Shown here one piece after another: positions 15,923-24,390 of a stretch of 48,906 nt of DNA. The stretch spans positions 1-48,906 of the forward strand of contig CALXSH010000009.1 of NCBI GenBank assembly GCA_944391065.1, in the 5' to 3' direction. Both the position numbers and the translations under genes were made by a program. Numbering within the stretch: position 1 is the first letter of the stretch; each line of letters starts with the position of its first letter. The notes beneath the pieces were generated by a model. That model was given only the letters and a program-made list of their open reading frames with translations, did no database searches and was not told the origin of the DNA. This stretch comes from an uncultured Kiritimatiellota bacterium. GTDB lineage: Bacteria > Verrucomicrobiota > Kiritimatiellia > RFP12 > DVOR01.

Positions 15923-17704
15923 ATGAGTAAGAAGATCAAGTTCATGTGCACGGCGTTCCGTGACGGTTTCCAGTCTGTGTACGGGGCCCGCGTCCTCTCC
16001 AAGGATTTCATGCCAGCCGTGAAGGCTGCTTATGATGCCGGCATCCGTTGGTTCGAGGCCGGTGGCGGCGCGCGCTTCCAGAGCTGCTACTTCTACTGCC
16101 GTGAAGACGCTTTCGACGTCATGGATCTGTTCCGTAAGACCTGCCCGGAAGCCGATTTGCAGACGCTTTCCCGCGGCGTGAACGTCGTCGGTCTGGACAG
16201 CCAGCCCTCCGACATCATCAAGCTCCATGCCGACATGTTCAAGAAGCACGGCATGACCTCCATCCGCAACTTCGATGCGCTCAACGACGTTAACAACCTC
16301 AAGTGGTCCGGTCAGTGCATCCACGACGCCGGTCTCAAGCACGAAGTTGTCGTTACGATGATGGGCCTGCCTCCGGGCGTTGACAACAAGGGCGCCCACA
16401 CGCCAGAGTTCTATGCCGAACGTATTCGTCAGATCCTCAAGGCCGACATTCCCTTCGACCGTGTTTGCTTCAAGGACGCTTCCGGCACGTCGGCTCCCCG
16501 CACGGTTTATGAAACCATCCGTCAGGCCCGCAAGCTCCTCCCGGCCAAGACCCACATCCAGTTCCACTCTCACGAGACGGCCGGCAACGGTCTGACCTGC
16601 TACCTCGCCGCGCTCGAAGGCGGTGCCGATGGCGTTGATCTCTCCATGAGCCCCGTCTCCGGCGGCACCTGCCAGCCCGACATTATCACGATGTGGCACG
16701 CCCTCCGCGGTTCTGAATTCGATCTCGACATCGACATCGACAAGATCCGCGCGGCCGAGGATGTCTTCAAGGAAGCGATGAAGGATTACTTCCTCCCGCC
16801 GGAAGCCCTCTCCGCCAACCCTGTCATTGTCTGGTCCCCGATGCCCGGCGGCGCTCTGACGGCCAACACCCAGATGCTCCGCGACAACGGCCTGATGGAC
16901 AAGTACGATCAGATGATTGACGAAATGTACGACTCCGTCCGTTGCGGCGGTTTCGGTACCTCCGTGACGCCCGTATCACAGTTCTACTTCCAGCAGGCCT
17001 TTAACAACGTCATGTTCGGCAAGTGGAAGAAGATCGCTCCCGGTTACGGTAAGATGGTTCTCGGCTACTTCGGCAAGACCCCTGTCGCCCCCGACCCCGA
17101 GGTCGTCAAGATTGCCTCCGAGCAGCTCGGCCTTGAGCCCACGACCAAGACGGTGCTTGAGATCAATGATGCCGACGCCAAGAAGGGTCGCAAGGCCGCC
17201 GAGAAGATGCTCACCGATGCCGGATTGCCCGTCACCGAAGAGAACATCTTCATTGCCGCCTCCTGCCTTGAAAAAGGCATCGCCTACCTCAAGGATCCGG
17301 CCAACGCCCCGCTCGGCATCCGTCTGAGCGAGAAGCCGAAGGCCGCCGCCAAGGGCGGTGCCTGCACCGTCACGATTAACGGCAAGGCCTACGGCATCGA
17401 GCTCAAGGACGGCAAGGCTGTCGTCAATGGCAAGACCTACGACTACACGGTCGCCGACGGGATCTCCGCTGTTCCCGCTGCCGGAGCTTCCACCGGTGAG
17501 GTCATCTCCGCCCCCGTTCCCGGTCTCATCCTCCGCATCACGGCTCCGGCCGGCACCGCGGTCAAGGCCGGCGACGAGATTCTCGTCATGGAAGCTATGA
17601 AGATGGAAATGCCCATCAAGGCTCCTCACGACGGTACCGTTGCCTCCATCGCCGTCAGCAACGGTGACAAGGTCAATGCCGGCGACGCTCTGGCCACGAT
17701 GTAA
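15923..17704 (+). CDS. oadA: Biotin-dependent (oxaloacetate) decarboxylase alpha subunit
   Basis: 593 residues. The carboxyltransferase domain moves CO2 from oxaloacetate to biotin; beta then releases it and pumps Na+. A TIM barrel spans about residues 1-300: FRDGFQS (residues 13-19, in place of the usual RDAHQS), VCFKDASG with the carboxyl-transfer Lys, and FHSHETAG with the HxH metal ligands. A conserved helical domain follows to about residue 460. The C-terminal biotinyl domain carries VMEAMKME with the biotin Lys at 560, after a short Ala/Gly linker. The His-to-Phe change in the first motif is unusual. The substrate is inferred from the gene set; other acids such as methylmalonyl-CoA are less likely for this alpha type. 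Confidence 0.88.
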   Translation: MSKKIKFMCTAFRDGFQSVYGARVLSKDFMPAVKAAYDAGIRWFEAGGGARFQSCYFYCREDAFDVMDLFRKTCPEADLQTLSRGVNVVGLDSQPSDIIKLHADMFKKHGMTSIRNFDALNDVNNLKWSGQCIHDAGLKHEVVVTMMGLPPGVDNKGAHTPEFYAERIRQILKADIPFDRVCFKDASGTSAPRTVYETIRQARKLLPAKTHIQFHSHETAGNGLTCYLAALEGGADGVDLSMSPVSGGTCQPDIITMWHALRGSEFDLDIDIDKIRAAEDVFKEAMKDYFLPPEALSANPVIVWSPMPGGALTANTQMLRDNGLMDKYDQMIDEMYDSVRCGGFGTSVTPVSQFYFQQAFNNVMFGKWKKIAPGYGKMVLGYFGKTPVAPDPEVVKIASEQLGLEPTTKTVLEINDADAKKGRKAAEKMLTDAGLPVTEENIFIAASCLEKGIAYLKDPANAPLGIRLSEKPKAAAKGGACTVTINGKAYGIELKDGKAVVNGKTYDYTVADGISAVPAAGASTGEVISAPVPGLILRITAPAGTAVKAGDEILVMEAMKMEMPIKAPHDGTVASIAVSNGDKVNAGDALATM

Positions 17705-17725
17705 GATCGCCCAAGGAGACAGCAC

Positions 17726-19459
17726 ATGTACATGAAACATCTGGTAATGGCCCTGGTGCTCCTCCTCGGTTTCGGTTGCTTTGCCGAAACCCAGGCGGTG
17801 TCCGCCGCGGCTGCTGCCGTTGCCCAGACCGCGACGGCTGTGGCTGAGAAGACCTCCGCCGAGGCAGCGCCCACGGCGGGAAACAAGTTTACCGACATCA
17901 CCTCCATGGTCCAGCTCGTCAAACTGCGCCGTCAGCTCCTCCAGCAGAACGACGCTGCCGTCGAGGACAAATCCAACAACTCCAACTACCGTCTTCATGG
18001 TTCCTACATCCATGTGACCAACGGCCATATGACTACTGATGCCGACCTCGGCAAGGATGGCGTCACTAAGGAAGACTACGATCAGTACAACTACGTGGTC
18101 GAAAACGGCGTCCGCAAGATCCGTTACCCTGACCTCGTCGGCAAGCAGATTGACCTCCCGGACGTGACCGGCGTCATCCACTCTCACCAGGTTGGAAACT
18201 GGCAGCTTACCGCCAGCCGCATCGCAAGCATGTGGGATTCCACCGGTATCCGCGGCTTCTTCGCCAAGGAAGCGCCCGCACCAGCGGGTATCGCCGAGGG
18301 GCTTCCTTCCCATCACGCGAAGACGGCCCTGCCCTTCGGCATCAGCCAGTTGCTGATGATTGTTGTCTGTCTGGTCCTGCTCTATCTCGCGGTGGTCAAG
18401 GAATTCGAGCCCCTTCTCCTCCTCCCGATCGGTTTTGGCGGTCTCTTGGCCAACATCCCGTTCGCCGGCGTGACGGCGGCTCCGGTTCTGGACTCTCTGG
18501 GCAACATGGTTGAACCCGGCGGCTTCCTCTACTACACCTTCGAAATGGGCATCAACTCCGGCCTCTTCCCGATCCTCATCTTTATGGGTGTCGGCGCGAT
18601 GACTGACTTCGGTCCCTTGATTGCCAACCCCCGCACGGCGCTCCTTGGCGCTGCCGCTCAGCTCGGCATTTTCACCGCACTGCTCGGAGCTCTGGCCCTG
18701 ACGCTCTGCTTTGACAGCATCAACTTCTTCATTACTGATGCGGCCTCCATCGGCATCATTGGCGGCGCCGACGGCCCGACTGCCATCTGGCTGACGACCA
18801 AACTTTCGCCCGATCTGCTCGGTGCTATTGCGGTCGCGGCCTACTCCTACATGGCCCTCGTACCCGTGATCCAGCCGCCGATCATGAAGCTCTGCACCAC
18901 GAAGAAGGAACGTCTGATCCGCATGAAGCAGCTTCGCCCCGTCTCCAAGATGGAGAAGGTGTTCTTCCCGGTCGCCGTGCTCCTGCTCTGCGCAGCGCTG
19001 CTTCCCTCCGCCGCGCCGCTGATTGGCTCGCTCATGCTCGGCAACCTCGCCAAGGAATGCGGCGTCGTTGACCGCCTCTCCGACACGATGGCCAACAGCC
19101 TCTGTAACATCGTCACGATTCTGCTCGGTCTCTCCGTCGGTTCTAAGCTCGCCGCCGAGAAGTTCCTTAACTTCGAAACCTTGGGCATCTTGGTCCTCGG
19201 CGTCATTGCCTTCGCGGTCGGTACCGCCGGCGGCGTCTGGATGGCTAAACTGATGAATCTTTTCTCCAAGGAAAAAATCAATCCGTTGATCGGTTCCGCC
19301 GGCGTCTCCGCCGTACCGATGGCCGCCCGCGTCTCCAACAAGGTCGGTCTCGAAGAGGATCCCTCTAACTTCCTCCTCATGCACGCTATGGGCCCGAACG
19401 TCTCCGGCGTTATCGGCTCTGCCGTCGTGGCCGGTGTGCTTTACTTCTGCTGCCGCTGA
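17726..19459 (+). CDS. oadB: Na+-pumping decarboxylase beta subunit with N-terminal extension
   Basis: 577 residues, about 190 longer than ordinary OadB. The core from about residue 200 has the many membrane helices of the family: FGGLLANIP, the ISLVGADGPT-like [11 protein letters not shown] with the key Asp, [14 protein letters not shown], and the closing [14 protein letters not shown] / [14 protein letters not shown]. Before it lie a signal-peptide-like start (residues 1-24), an Ala-rich linker and about 130 residues of soluble, probably external sequence with no known motif ([16 protein letters not shown] region). AAGGAG sits 7 bp before the ATG. The gene follows oadA by 21 bp and ends at a strong terminator. 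Confidence 0.88.
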   Translation: MYMKHLVMALVLLLGFGCFAETQAVSAAAAAVAQTATAVAEKTSAEAAPTAGNKFTDITSMVQLVKLRRQLLQQNDAAVEDKSNNSNYRLHGSYIHVTNGHMTTDADLGKDGVTKEDYDQYNYVVENGVRKIRYPDLVGKQIDLPDVTGVIHSHQVGNWQLTASRIASMWDSTGIRGFFAKEAPAPAGIAEGLPSHHAKTALPFGISQLLMIVVCLVLLYLAVVKEFEPLLLLPIGFGGLLANIPFAGVTAAPVLDSLGNMVEPGGFLYYTFEMGINSGLFPILIFMGVGAMTDFGPLIANPRTALLGAAAQLGIFTALLGALALTLCFDSINFFITDAASIGIIGGADGPTAIWLTTKLSPDLLGAIAVAAYSYMALVPVIQPPIMKLCTTKKERLIRMKQLRPVSKMEKVFFPVAVLLLCAALLPSAAPLIGSLMLGNLAKECGVVDRLSDTMANSLCNIVTILLGLSVGSKLAAEKFLNFETLGILVLGVIAFAVGTAGGVWMAKLMNLFSKEKINPLIGSAGVSAVPMAARVSNKVGLEEDPSNFLLMHAMGPNVSGVIGSAVVAGVLYFCCR

Positions 19460-19476
19460 GCGGACACGGAAATCCG

Positions 19477-19508
19477 AAAAAGGGCCGCACAGCTGTGCGG
19501 CCCTTTTT
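19477..19508 (+). terminator. Rho-independent terminator of the oad operon
   Basis: A perfect 9-bp GC stem (19482-19490 with 19495-19503) extended by A5/T5, with an AGCT loop. It could act in both directions. Confidence 0.93.
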
Positions 19509-19627
19509 GTTCACCTTTGACGCAGGTCTCTCCGTCCTCCCCCGCATGCTCCTTTTCACCAATCCACCGAATTCGAGAGCGGCAAACGACGTTATTTTTG
19601 CGCCCGGTTTCCGCCTCGGTCAGATTC

Positions 19628-19636
19628 TGCTATACT
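19628..19636 (+). promoter_or_regulatory. Extended -10 promoter of the LysM lipoprotein gene
   Basis: TGCTATACT, identical to the pyrF element. The expected start is near 19643 and the leader contains AAGGAGG. Confidence 0.6.
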
Positions 19637-19670
19637 TTACACAGATGCTGACGTTTCCAAGGAGGTTATG

Positions 19671-20651
19671 ATGAGGTACTGGCTTCCGGCCATGTTTTCC
19701 CTGCAGTTGCTTTTCCTGTGCGGTTGCGGAGATTCCGTCTCCGATACTGAGTCGCGCGAACGTACCGACGCGCTCTTTACTGAGGCGGTCGCGGCTGCCG
19801 ACCGCGGCGACGTGGCTGCGGCTCGTGCGCTCTACGAGGAAATCCTCACCCGCGACCCCACCAACGGCACGGTCCATCTCTCCTTGGCCATGCTGCTTCA
19901 GGACAGCAGCAAGGATTATATCGGCGCCATCTACCACTATCAGCGCTATCTTGCTCTGCAGCCGATCTCTGAGAAGCGCGATCTCGTGATCTCCCGTCGC
20001 GATGCTTCCAAGACGTTGCTCACCTCGGAGCTCGCCGCTTCCGTTGTCGAACGGACCCAGCAGTCTCTCACTTTGGAGCGTGATTCCCTCTCCGCCTCGC
20101 TCTCTGAGGCCAAACGGACCGAAGCAACGCTTCGCTCAAAGCTCACCGTACAGGAAGAGGAACTCAATGCCCTCCGTCAGGAAAACAAGGAACTCAGCCG
20201 TTTGGTCGAAGCCCTCCGGACGGCCGATTCGAAGACGTCCTCGCCCGCTCTTGCAGAGAATACTGACACGCGCCGCAAGGCCCTCTTGGCTGCCCGTGAG
20301 GAGGCACTGAAGGAGAAGAGTTCCGCCGAAGACGCGGCGCTCGCTTCTTCCGATTCCATCGCGGCTATCCGCGCCCAGGCCGAGCAGATGCTGAACGCCC
20401 CCGACGGCGGTCAGGCGGCGATCAATGCCGCCACGCGTGAGGCTGCCGAAGGGCAGACCGATGCCGTCCCCTACCTCACCGTCCCCACGCCGGGGAAGAA
20501 ATACCTAGTCCGTCCCGGCGACACCCTCTCTAAACTCTCCCGCGAGGCCTATGGCACTCCCGGGCAGTGGCGCCGCATCCGTGACGCCAATCGTTCCTCC
20601 ACCAATCCCGACGGCCGTCTGCGCGCCGGTGAGGTGATTCTCATTCCCTGA
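19671..20651 (+). CDS. TPR/coiled-coil lipoprotein with C-terminal LysM
   Basis: 326 residues. A short signal with lipobox LCGC near residue 18 predicts a lipoprotein. Residues about 30-110 look like TPR helices (AADRGDVAAARALYEEIL). Residues about 130-190 are a coiled coil rich in Glu, Arg and Ser. The end is a clear LysM domain (KYLVRPGDTLSKLSREAYG ... LRAGEVILIP), which binds peptidoglycan. The likely role is a cell-envelope scaffold or division-related anchor. Two adjacent ATGs exist at 19668 and 19671; AAGGAGG sits only 2 bp from the first and 5 bp from the second, so the second is preferred. Confidence 0.8.
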   Translation: MRYWLPAMFSLQLLFLCGCGDSVSDTESRERTDALFTEAVAAADRGDVAAARALYEEILTRDPTNGTVHLSLAMLLQDSSKDYIGAIYHYQRYLALQPISEKRDLVISRRDASKTLLTSELAASVVERTQQSLTLERDSLSASLSEAKRTEATLRSKLTVQEEELNALRQENKELSRLVEALRTADSKTSSPALAENTDTRRKALLAAREEALKEKSSAEDAALASSDSIAAIRAQAEQMLNAPDGGQAAINAATREAAEGQTDAVPYLTVPTPGKKYLVRPGDTLSKLSREAYGTPGQWRRIRDANRSSTNPDGRLRAGEVILIP

Positions 20652-20669
20652 TCGAAACCTCTCTGCCGT

Positions 20670-20921
20670 ATGTCATTGCGCCACCGAGATAAGCCCGTCA
20701 CCTTTCGTTTGGATACGGGAGATGTCGTGGAGCGCGAAAGTCTCTTTCGTCGCCTCTTCGGACGACGCCGTCGTGCACTCTTTTCGCGATATATCACGGC
20801 CGGCGGCACGCGTGAGACGCGTCGTGACAGCGTTGCCGATCTTCGCGAACGCTCCTATGGCCGTCTTCTCTATGCCCTGTCGGCACTCGCCGTTATCTGG
20901 CTTCTCTTTCACTTACTATGA
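20670..20921 (+). CDS. Small basic tail-anchored membrane protein
   Basis: 83 residues, not recognised. The first 60 are hydrophilic and very Arg-rich (RRLFGRRRRALFSRY); the last 17 form one membrane helix ending at the stop, a tail-anchor layout. It starts 18 bp after the LysM gene and its stop overlaps the nspC start (ATGA), which supports it as a real, co-translated gene although no ribosome-binding site is visible. Confidence 0.6.
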   Translation: MSLRHRDKPVTFRLDTGDVVERESLFRRLFGRRRRALFSRYITAGGTRETRRDSVADLRERSYGRLLYALSALAVIWLLFHLL

Positions 20922-22099
20922 CCGTCGTTATACCCGAGACCCCCGCATTTGTCGTTGATACGGAGAAGATTCGCCGTAACGCCGCAATTCTGAACGACGT
21001 CGCCAATCGCGCCGGCGTAACCCTCCTGCTTGCGCTCAAAGCCTTCTCAATGCCAGCGGCCTTCCCCTACATGAAGGCCGCCGGAACCTGTGCGAGCAGT
21101 GTTCATGAAGCCCGCTTGGCCGTCGAACATTTTCCCGGCGAGCGGCACGTTTTTGCCGCGGCCTTCTCGGAAAGCGACATGAAGACCCTGCTGGATCTTG
21201 GCATCAACCATATCACCTTCAATTCCTTCGCACAGCTCCGCCAGTGGCGGCGTGTCGCGGCCGACCATCCGAACGGAGCCTCGGTCGAGGTCGGTCTGCG
21301 GATTAATCCGCAGCACTCCGAAGGTCAGGTCCCGATTTATGACCCCTGTGCACCGCATTCCCGCCTCGGCATCTGCCGGGACGCCTTCAAGGGGGAATCT
21401 CTCGAGGGGATTAGCGGTTTCCACTGCCACAACCTGTGCGAGCAGAATGCCGACGCGTTCATCCGTACCCTTGCCGCCATCGAGAACCGTTTTGGCGATC
21501 TGCTACCGCAAATCACTTGGTTTAATCTCGGCGGCGGACACCACATCACGCGGGACGATTATGACCGGGAAGCCTTTATTGATGCCATCCGAGGGTTCCG
21601 GACCCGCTACCCATGGCTAAAACTCTACATCGAGCCCGGGGAGGCCCATGTCCTCAATGCCGGAACATTTGTTACGACCGTCCTTGATGTCGTGGACAAC
21701 TGCGGGCCCATTGCCATCGTTGACGGTTCTGCGGCCTGTCATACGCCTGACGTCATTGAAATGCCCTATCGCCCCCGTGCTTATCTGACGGCCACCTGGG
21801 ATGGATCCGCCGAACCGCCGGCTGACGCCGACCGAGGGGCGGAACCCGGCTCAAAAGCCTGCACCATACGCATCGGAGGACCGAGCTGTTTGGCCGGGGA
21901 TATTTTTGGTGACTACGCCTTTGACCGTCTTCCGACGACGGGAGACCGCATTTACTTTGAAGACATGGCGCTGTACACTATGGTCAAGACGAACACATTC
22001 AACGGTATCCGCTTGCCCAATCTCTATCTGAAGACGGCTCCGTCGGCGTTTGAACTTGTCCGTTCGTTCAGCTACGATGATTTCATCTCACGTCTCTGA
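20918..22099 (+). CDS. nspC: Carboxynorspermidine/carboxyspermidine decarboxylase
   Basis: 393 residues. PLP-dependent alanine-racemase-fold enzyme that decarboxylates carboxyspermidine or carboxynorspermidine in the alternative polyamine pathway. The PLP Lys is K41 in LLALKAFSM. Other family blocks are GLRINPQHSE, GFHCHNLCEQ, WFNLGGGHH, YIEPGEAH, DGSAACHTPDV and GGPSCLAGD. Lysine/ornithine-type decarboxylases lack the HTPD/SCLAGD combination, which favours NspC. The partner dehydrogenase is not in the window. The start overlaps the preceding small gene. Confidence 0.9.
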   Translation: MTVVIPETPAFVVDTEKIRRNAAILNDVANRAGVTLLLALKAFSMPAAFPYMKAAGTCASSVHEARLAVEHFPGERHVFAAAFSESDMKTLLDLGINHITFNSFAQLRQWRRVAADHPNGASVEVGLRINPQHSEGQVPIYDPCAPHSRLGICRDAFKGESLEGISGFHCHNLCEQNADAFIRTLAAIENRFGDLLPQITWFNLGGGHHITRDDYDREAFIDAIRGFRTRYPWLKLYIEPGEAHVLNAGTFVTTVLDVVDNCGPIAIVDGSAACHTPDVIEMPYRPRAYLTATWDGSAEPPADADRGAEPGSKACTIRIGGPSCLAGDIFGDYAFDRLPTTGDRIYFEDMALYTMVKTNTFNGIRLPNLYLKTAPSAFELVRSFSYDDFISRL

Positions 22100-22117
22100 A
22101 ACAAACCGAGGAAAATT

Positions 22118-23191
22118 ATGAAACACTGGCTAATTGCACTTCTTACAACGATTACCTTCTCAGGTGTCCTTTTTGCCCAAGGCAACGTTTCTACCGTCAA
22201 AGGCAACATCACCGGCGAGAAGCATCTTTACGGTGCCACTCTCTCCCCGGATGAGCTTGACGGCCGCATTGTTATCGTCTGGGACGGCCGCAACGTTGTG
22301 AACCAGATGCTCAACGATATCCGCAATTACGAGGAGAATACCAACAGCAACAACTGGAAACCGCGTGTTACAGAGTACTCCTCGTATCGCGAATGTGAGC
22401 GGCAGGTCGAGGATTTTAAACGTTCTGTCAGAAATGCTCAGACTGACGGACGGGTTTTGGTTGTTGTTGCCGTACCGGTGCCGGACAACTCCCGGGAACG
22501 TAAACGTTATAACCGTGCCATCCGTCAGCTTCAGATTCCTTTTTCCGTCTACAATTTTGAGTCTGGGACTATTGCCTACGATTCCCGGGGCAATCAAGCT
22601 GTCCAAGGGGGTACCATTTCCGACGTTTCGCGCAATGCCAAGCTTCTCGACATCCTCGAGGAAACTCCGCCTTACATCAAAGGACGCATCTTCCACTATC
22701 TCACGCCGGAGCACGAAGTACTCGGCAAAAGCATGATCGAAGGCCGAAACATTGAGAAGGGCTACGAACAACTCAAGAAGGAGGCCGAAGCCGGCGATGA
22801 CAGTGCCAAAACCAAAGAAGCCGTTATGATGGTCGCGACCATTGAAGCCTATCTGTCCAAGCGCAGCTCCGAAATTGAAACCGCGCTCCAGTCCGCCCCC
22901 TCTCTGGCGCTTGAGCGCATCGCGATGTTCAACCGCACGGCGCCTACCCATGCCAAGAAGTACGCCAGGGCCTTTAATGCTCTCCGCCGCAACAATGACG
23001 TCAAGAAACTCGCTCAGGTGCGCAACTTCCTTGACGAAATTGCAAAAGGCAAGTATGGCCCCGCTGATACTGTCCGCTACTCTCAGATGCGGCTCCGGTC
23101 GCTCAATCCGCTCCTCAACAGCAAAAACGCCTCCGTTGTCGCCGAGGCCAATGCGCTCAAAGCCATTTTGGAGGGCTACTGCGAAGAATAA
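22118..23191 (+). CDS. Secreted protein of unknown function
   Basis: 357 residues, not recognised. A signal peptide ends near residue 20 (LFAQG). Residues about 50-190 alternate beta strands and helices (IVIVWDGRNV, RVLVVVAVPVP), somewhat like a thioredoxin fold but without cysteines. The rest is helical, with charged repeats and an ALQSAPSLALERI region resembling TPR packing. A GAGG site precedes the ATG. It follows nspC by 18 bp and ends at a terminator, so it may be the last gene of that unit, but nothing links it to polyamines. Confidence 0.7.
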   Translation: MKHWLIALLTTITFSGVLFAQGNVSTVKGNITGEKHLYGATLSPDELDGRIVIVWDGRNVVNQMLNDIRNYEENTNSNNWKPRVTEYSSYRECERQVEDFKRSVRNAQTDGRVLVVVAVPVPDNSRERKRYNRAIRQLQIPFSVYNFESGTIAYDSRGNQAVQGGTISDVSRNAKLLDILEETPPYIKGRIFHYLTPEHEVLGKSMIEGRNIEKGYEQLKKEAEAGDDSAKTKEAVMMVATIEAYLSKRSSEIETALQSAPSLALERIAMFNRTAPTHAKKYARAFNALRRNNDVKKLAQVRNFLDEIAKGKYGPADTVRYSQMRLRSLNPLLNSKNASVVAEANALKAILEGYCEE

Positions 23192-23212
23192 GCCAGTGCC
23201 GATTTGAAAACA

Positions 23213-23247
23213 AAAAATAGGAGCCTTCGAGAGAGGCTCCTATTTTT
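23213..23247 (+). terminator. Bidirectional rho-independent terminator
   Basis: A 13-bp stem (23213-23225 with 23235-23247) with A-run and T-run ends lies between convergent genes. The following 180 bp to 23427 holds nothing I can support. Confidence 0.9.
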
Positions 23248-23427
23248 GTGTGCCGCAAAGTCATCCCCCATCGGGCGGGTTTTCAAGGGTTCCGTCGGAA
23301 ATGCCGCATACCGGATGGTCTCAACACAGCTATCTGAAAGAACCCCTCTCGAGAAGAATCCTTTGAAGGGAGAGCCGTCCGAAATTCGACCAAGCGAAGC
23401 TCTGCCGATGAAGCGTCGAGTGGAATG

Positions 23428-24390
23428 TCAGGGTGCTCCGGTATCCGGGGCGCTGAGAGCGGCATCAATCTCCGCAATCTCATCGTCCGTCAGATCGTTG
23501 ACGGGAGAAAGCGGCACGACCCCTTTCTTCATCAATTCGATATTGGTCCTGCGCCGGATATAGTCCTCATCCTCGGGCGCAAGCCCTCCCGCGGCAAGTT
23601 CGGCGTCTAAGGCTTCCTGCGCCTGCTTCTTCTCGGCCTGCTGCCGTTCCACTTCCTTTTGGCGGTGCTCCGTAAGTCGCCTTAAATATTCCTGCGGCGA
23701 CTCGCCGGCCGCCACGGCCTGATGCAACTCGGAAACCCCGGCCTGAACCAGAGCCTCCGTTTCGGTCTCGGGTATGCGTTCATCCCGGTCGGGGTCGAAT
23801 TTTCTGGTAAACATTTCGGCGTCCCCTATAGGAATCGGCAGAGGCGGAGCCTCGACGTCAGGAGGCAGACTGAGCTGCATGGCGATAAGTTGTTCAGCCA
23901 AAGAATTCGGCGGAGGGCGTCTGCTCTGCTCCTCGGCCGCGAGCTGAGCGGCCTCGGCTTCACGGGCTTCGAGAAGGGCCGGCGTGATGGTTTCGACAAG
24001 TCCGAGTCCGAGCTGAAGCGTAAACATCGTTCCGTCGCGCTCAAAAGTGGCAATCTCGCGATCGTAATCGGAGAAAATCAACTTGAGGCCATTGCTAGAG
24101 TCGGAGTCAAAAAGCACGAGGTAAGACGGCTGGCTGCCGTCATTGTCAATCAGCCCGACCGCCGTCCGGCCGTCCGGCATCACAGTCATGGCACACAGCT
24201 GGATTTTGGAAGACTCCTCGAGGACTTTTTGCGGATCCTGTACGGGCGTGTCGTCAAGGGCGGGCGGATCCGGCGCCATCGCCCCGAAGGGGGCAGCATC
24301 GATGATCGGCTGATAATAATGCTTCGGCCGTCCTGCCGCAATGAGCGGCAGGGCGGCCAAGATAGAAACGATCGGCAGGAGCTCCCGCAT
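23428..24390 (-). CDS. Secreted protein of unknown function with Glu/Gln-rich coiled coil
   Basis: 320 residues. A short signal peptide (to about residue 19) is followed by YYQPIIDAAPFGAM, which recalls the PFG box at the start of GspC/PilP-type pilus and secretion proteins, then a small beta domain (residues about 60-125). The second half is low-complexity, rich in Glu, Ala and Gln (about residues 240-280) and helical. The GspC/PilP likeness is weak and only a hint. Its ATG overlaps the antiporter stop (TGATG), so it is co-translated. It is last in the operon, and a terminator lies 180 bp on. Confidence 0.65.
   Translation of the reverse strand: MRELLPIVSILAALPLIAAGRPKHYYQPIIDAAPFGAMAPDPPALDDTPVQDPQKVLEESSKIQLCAMTVMPDGRTAVGLIDNDGSQPSYLVLFDSDSSNGLKLIFSDYDREIATFERDGTMFTLQLGLGLVETITPALLEAREAEAAQLAAEEQSRRPPPNSLAEQLIAMQLSLPPDVEAPPLPIPIGDAEMFTRKFDPDRDERIPETETEALVQAGVSELHQAVAAGESPQEYLRRLTEHRQKEVERQQAEKKQAQEALDAELAAGGLAPEDEDYIRRRTNIELMKKGVVPLSPVNDLTDDEIAEIDAALSAPDTGAP

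Noticed and set aside
16976-19384. An 802-codon minus-strand frame over oadA/oadB
   Set aside because: Composition (His/Gly/Asp/Val) and absence of domains mark it as antisense to the oad genes.
23204-23563. 119-codon plus-strand frame after the secreted protein
   Set aside because: It runs through a terminator and into the convergent gene; no ribosome-binding site.
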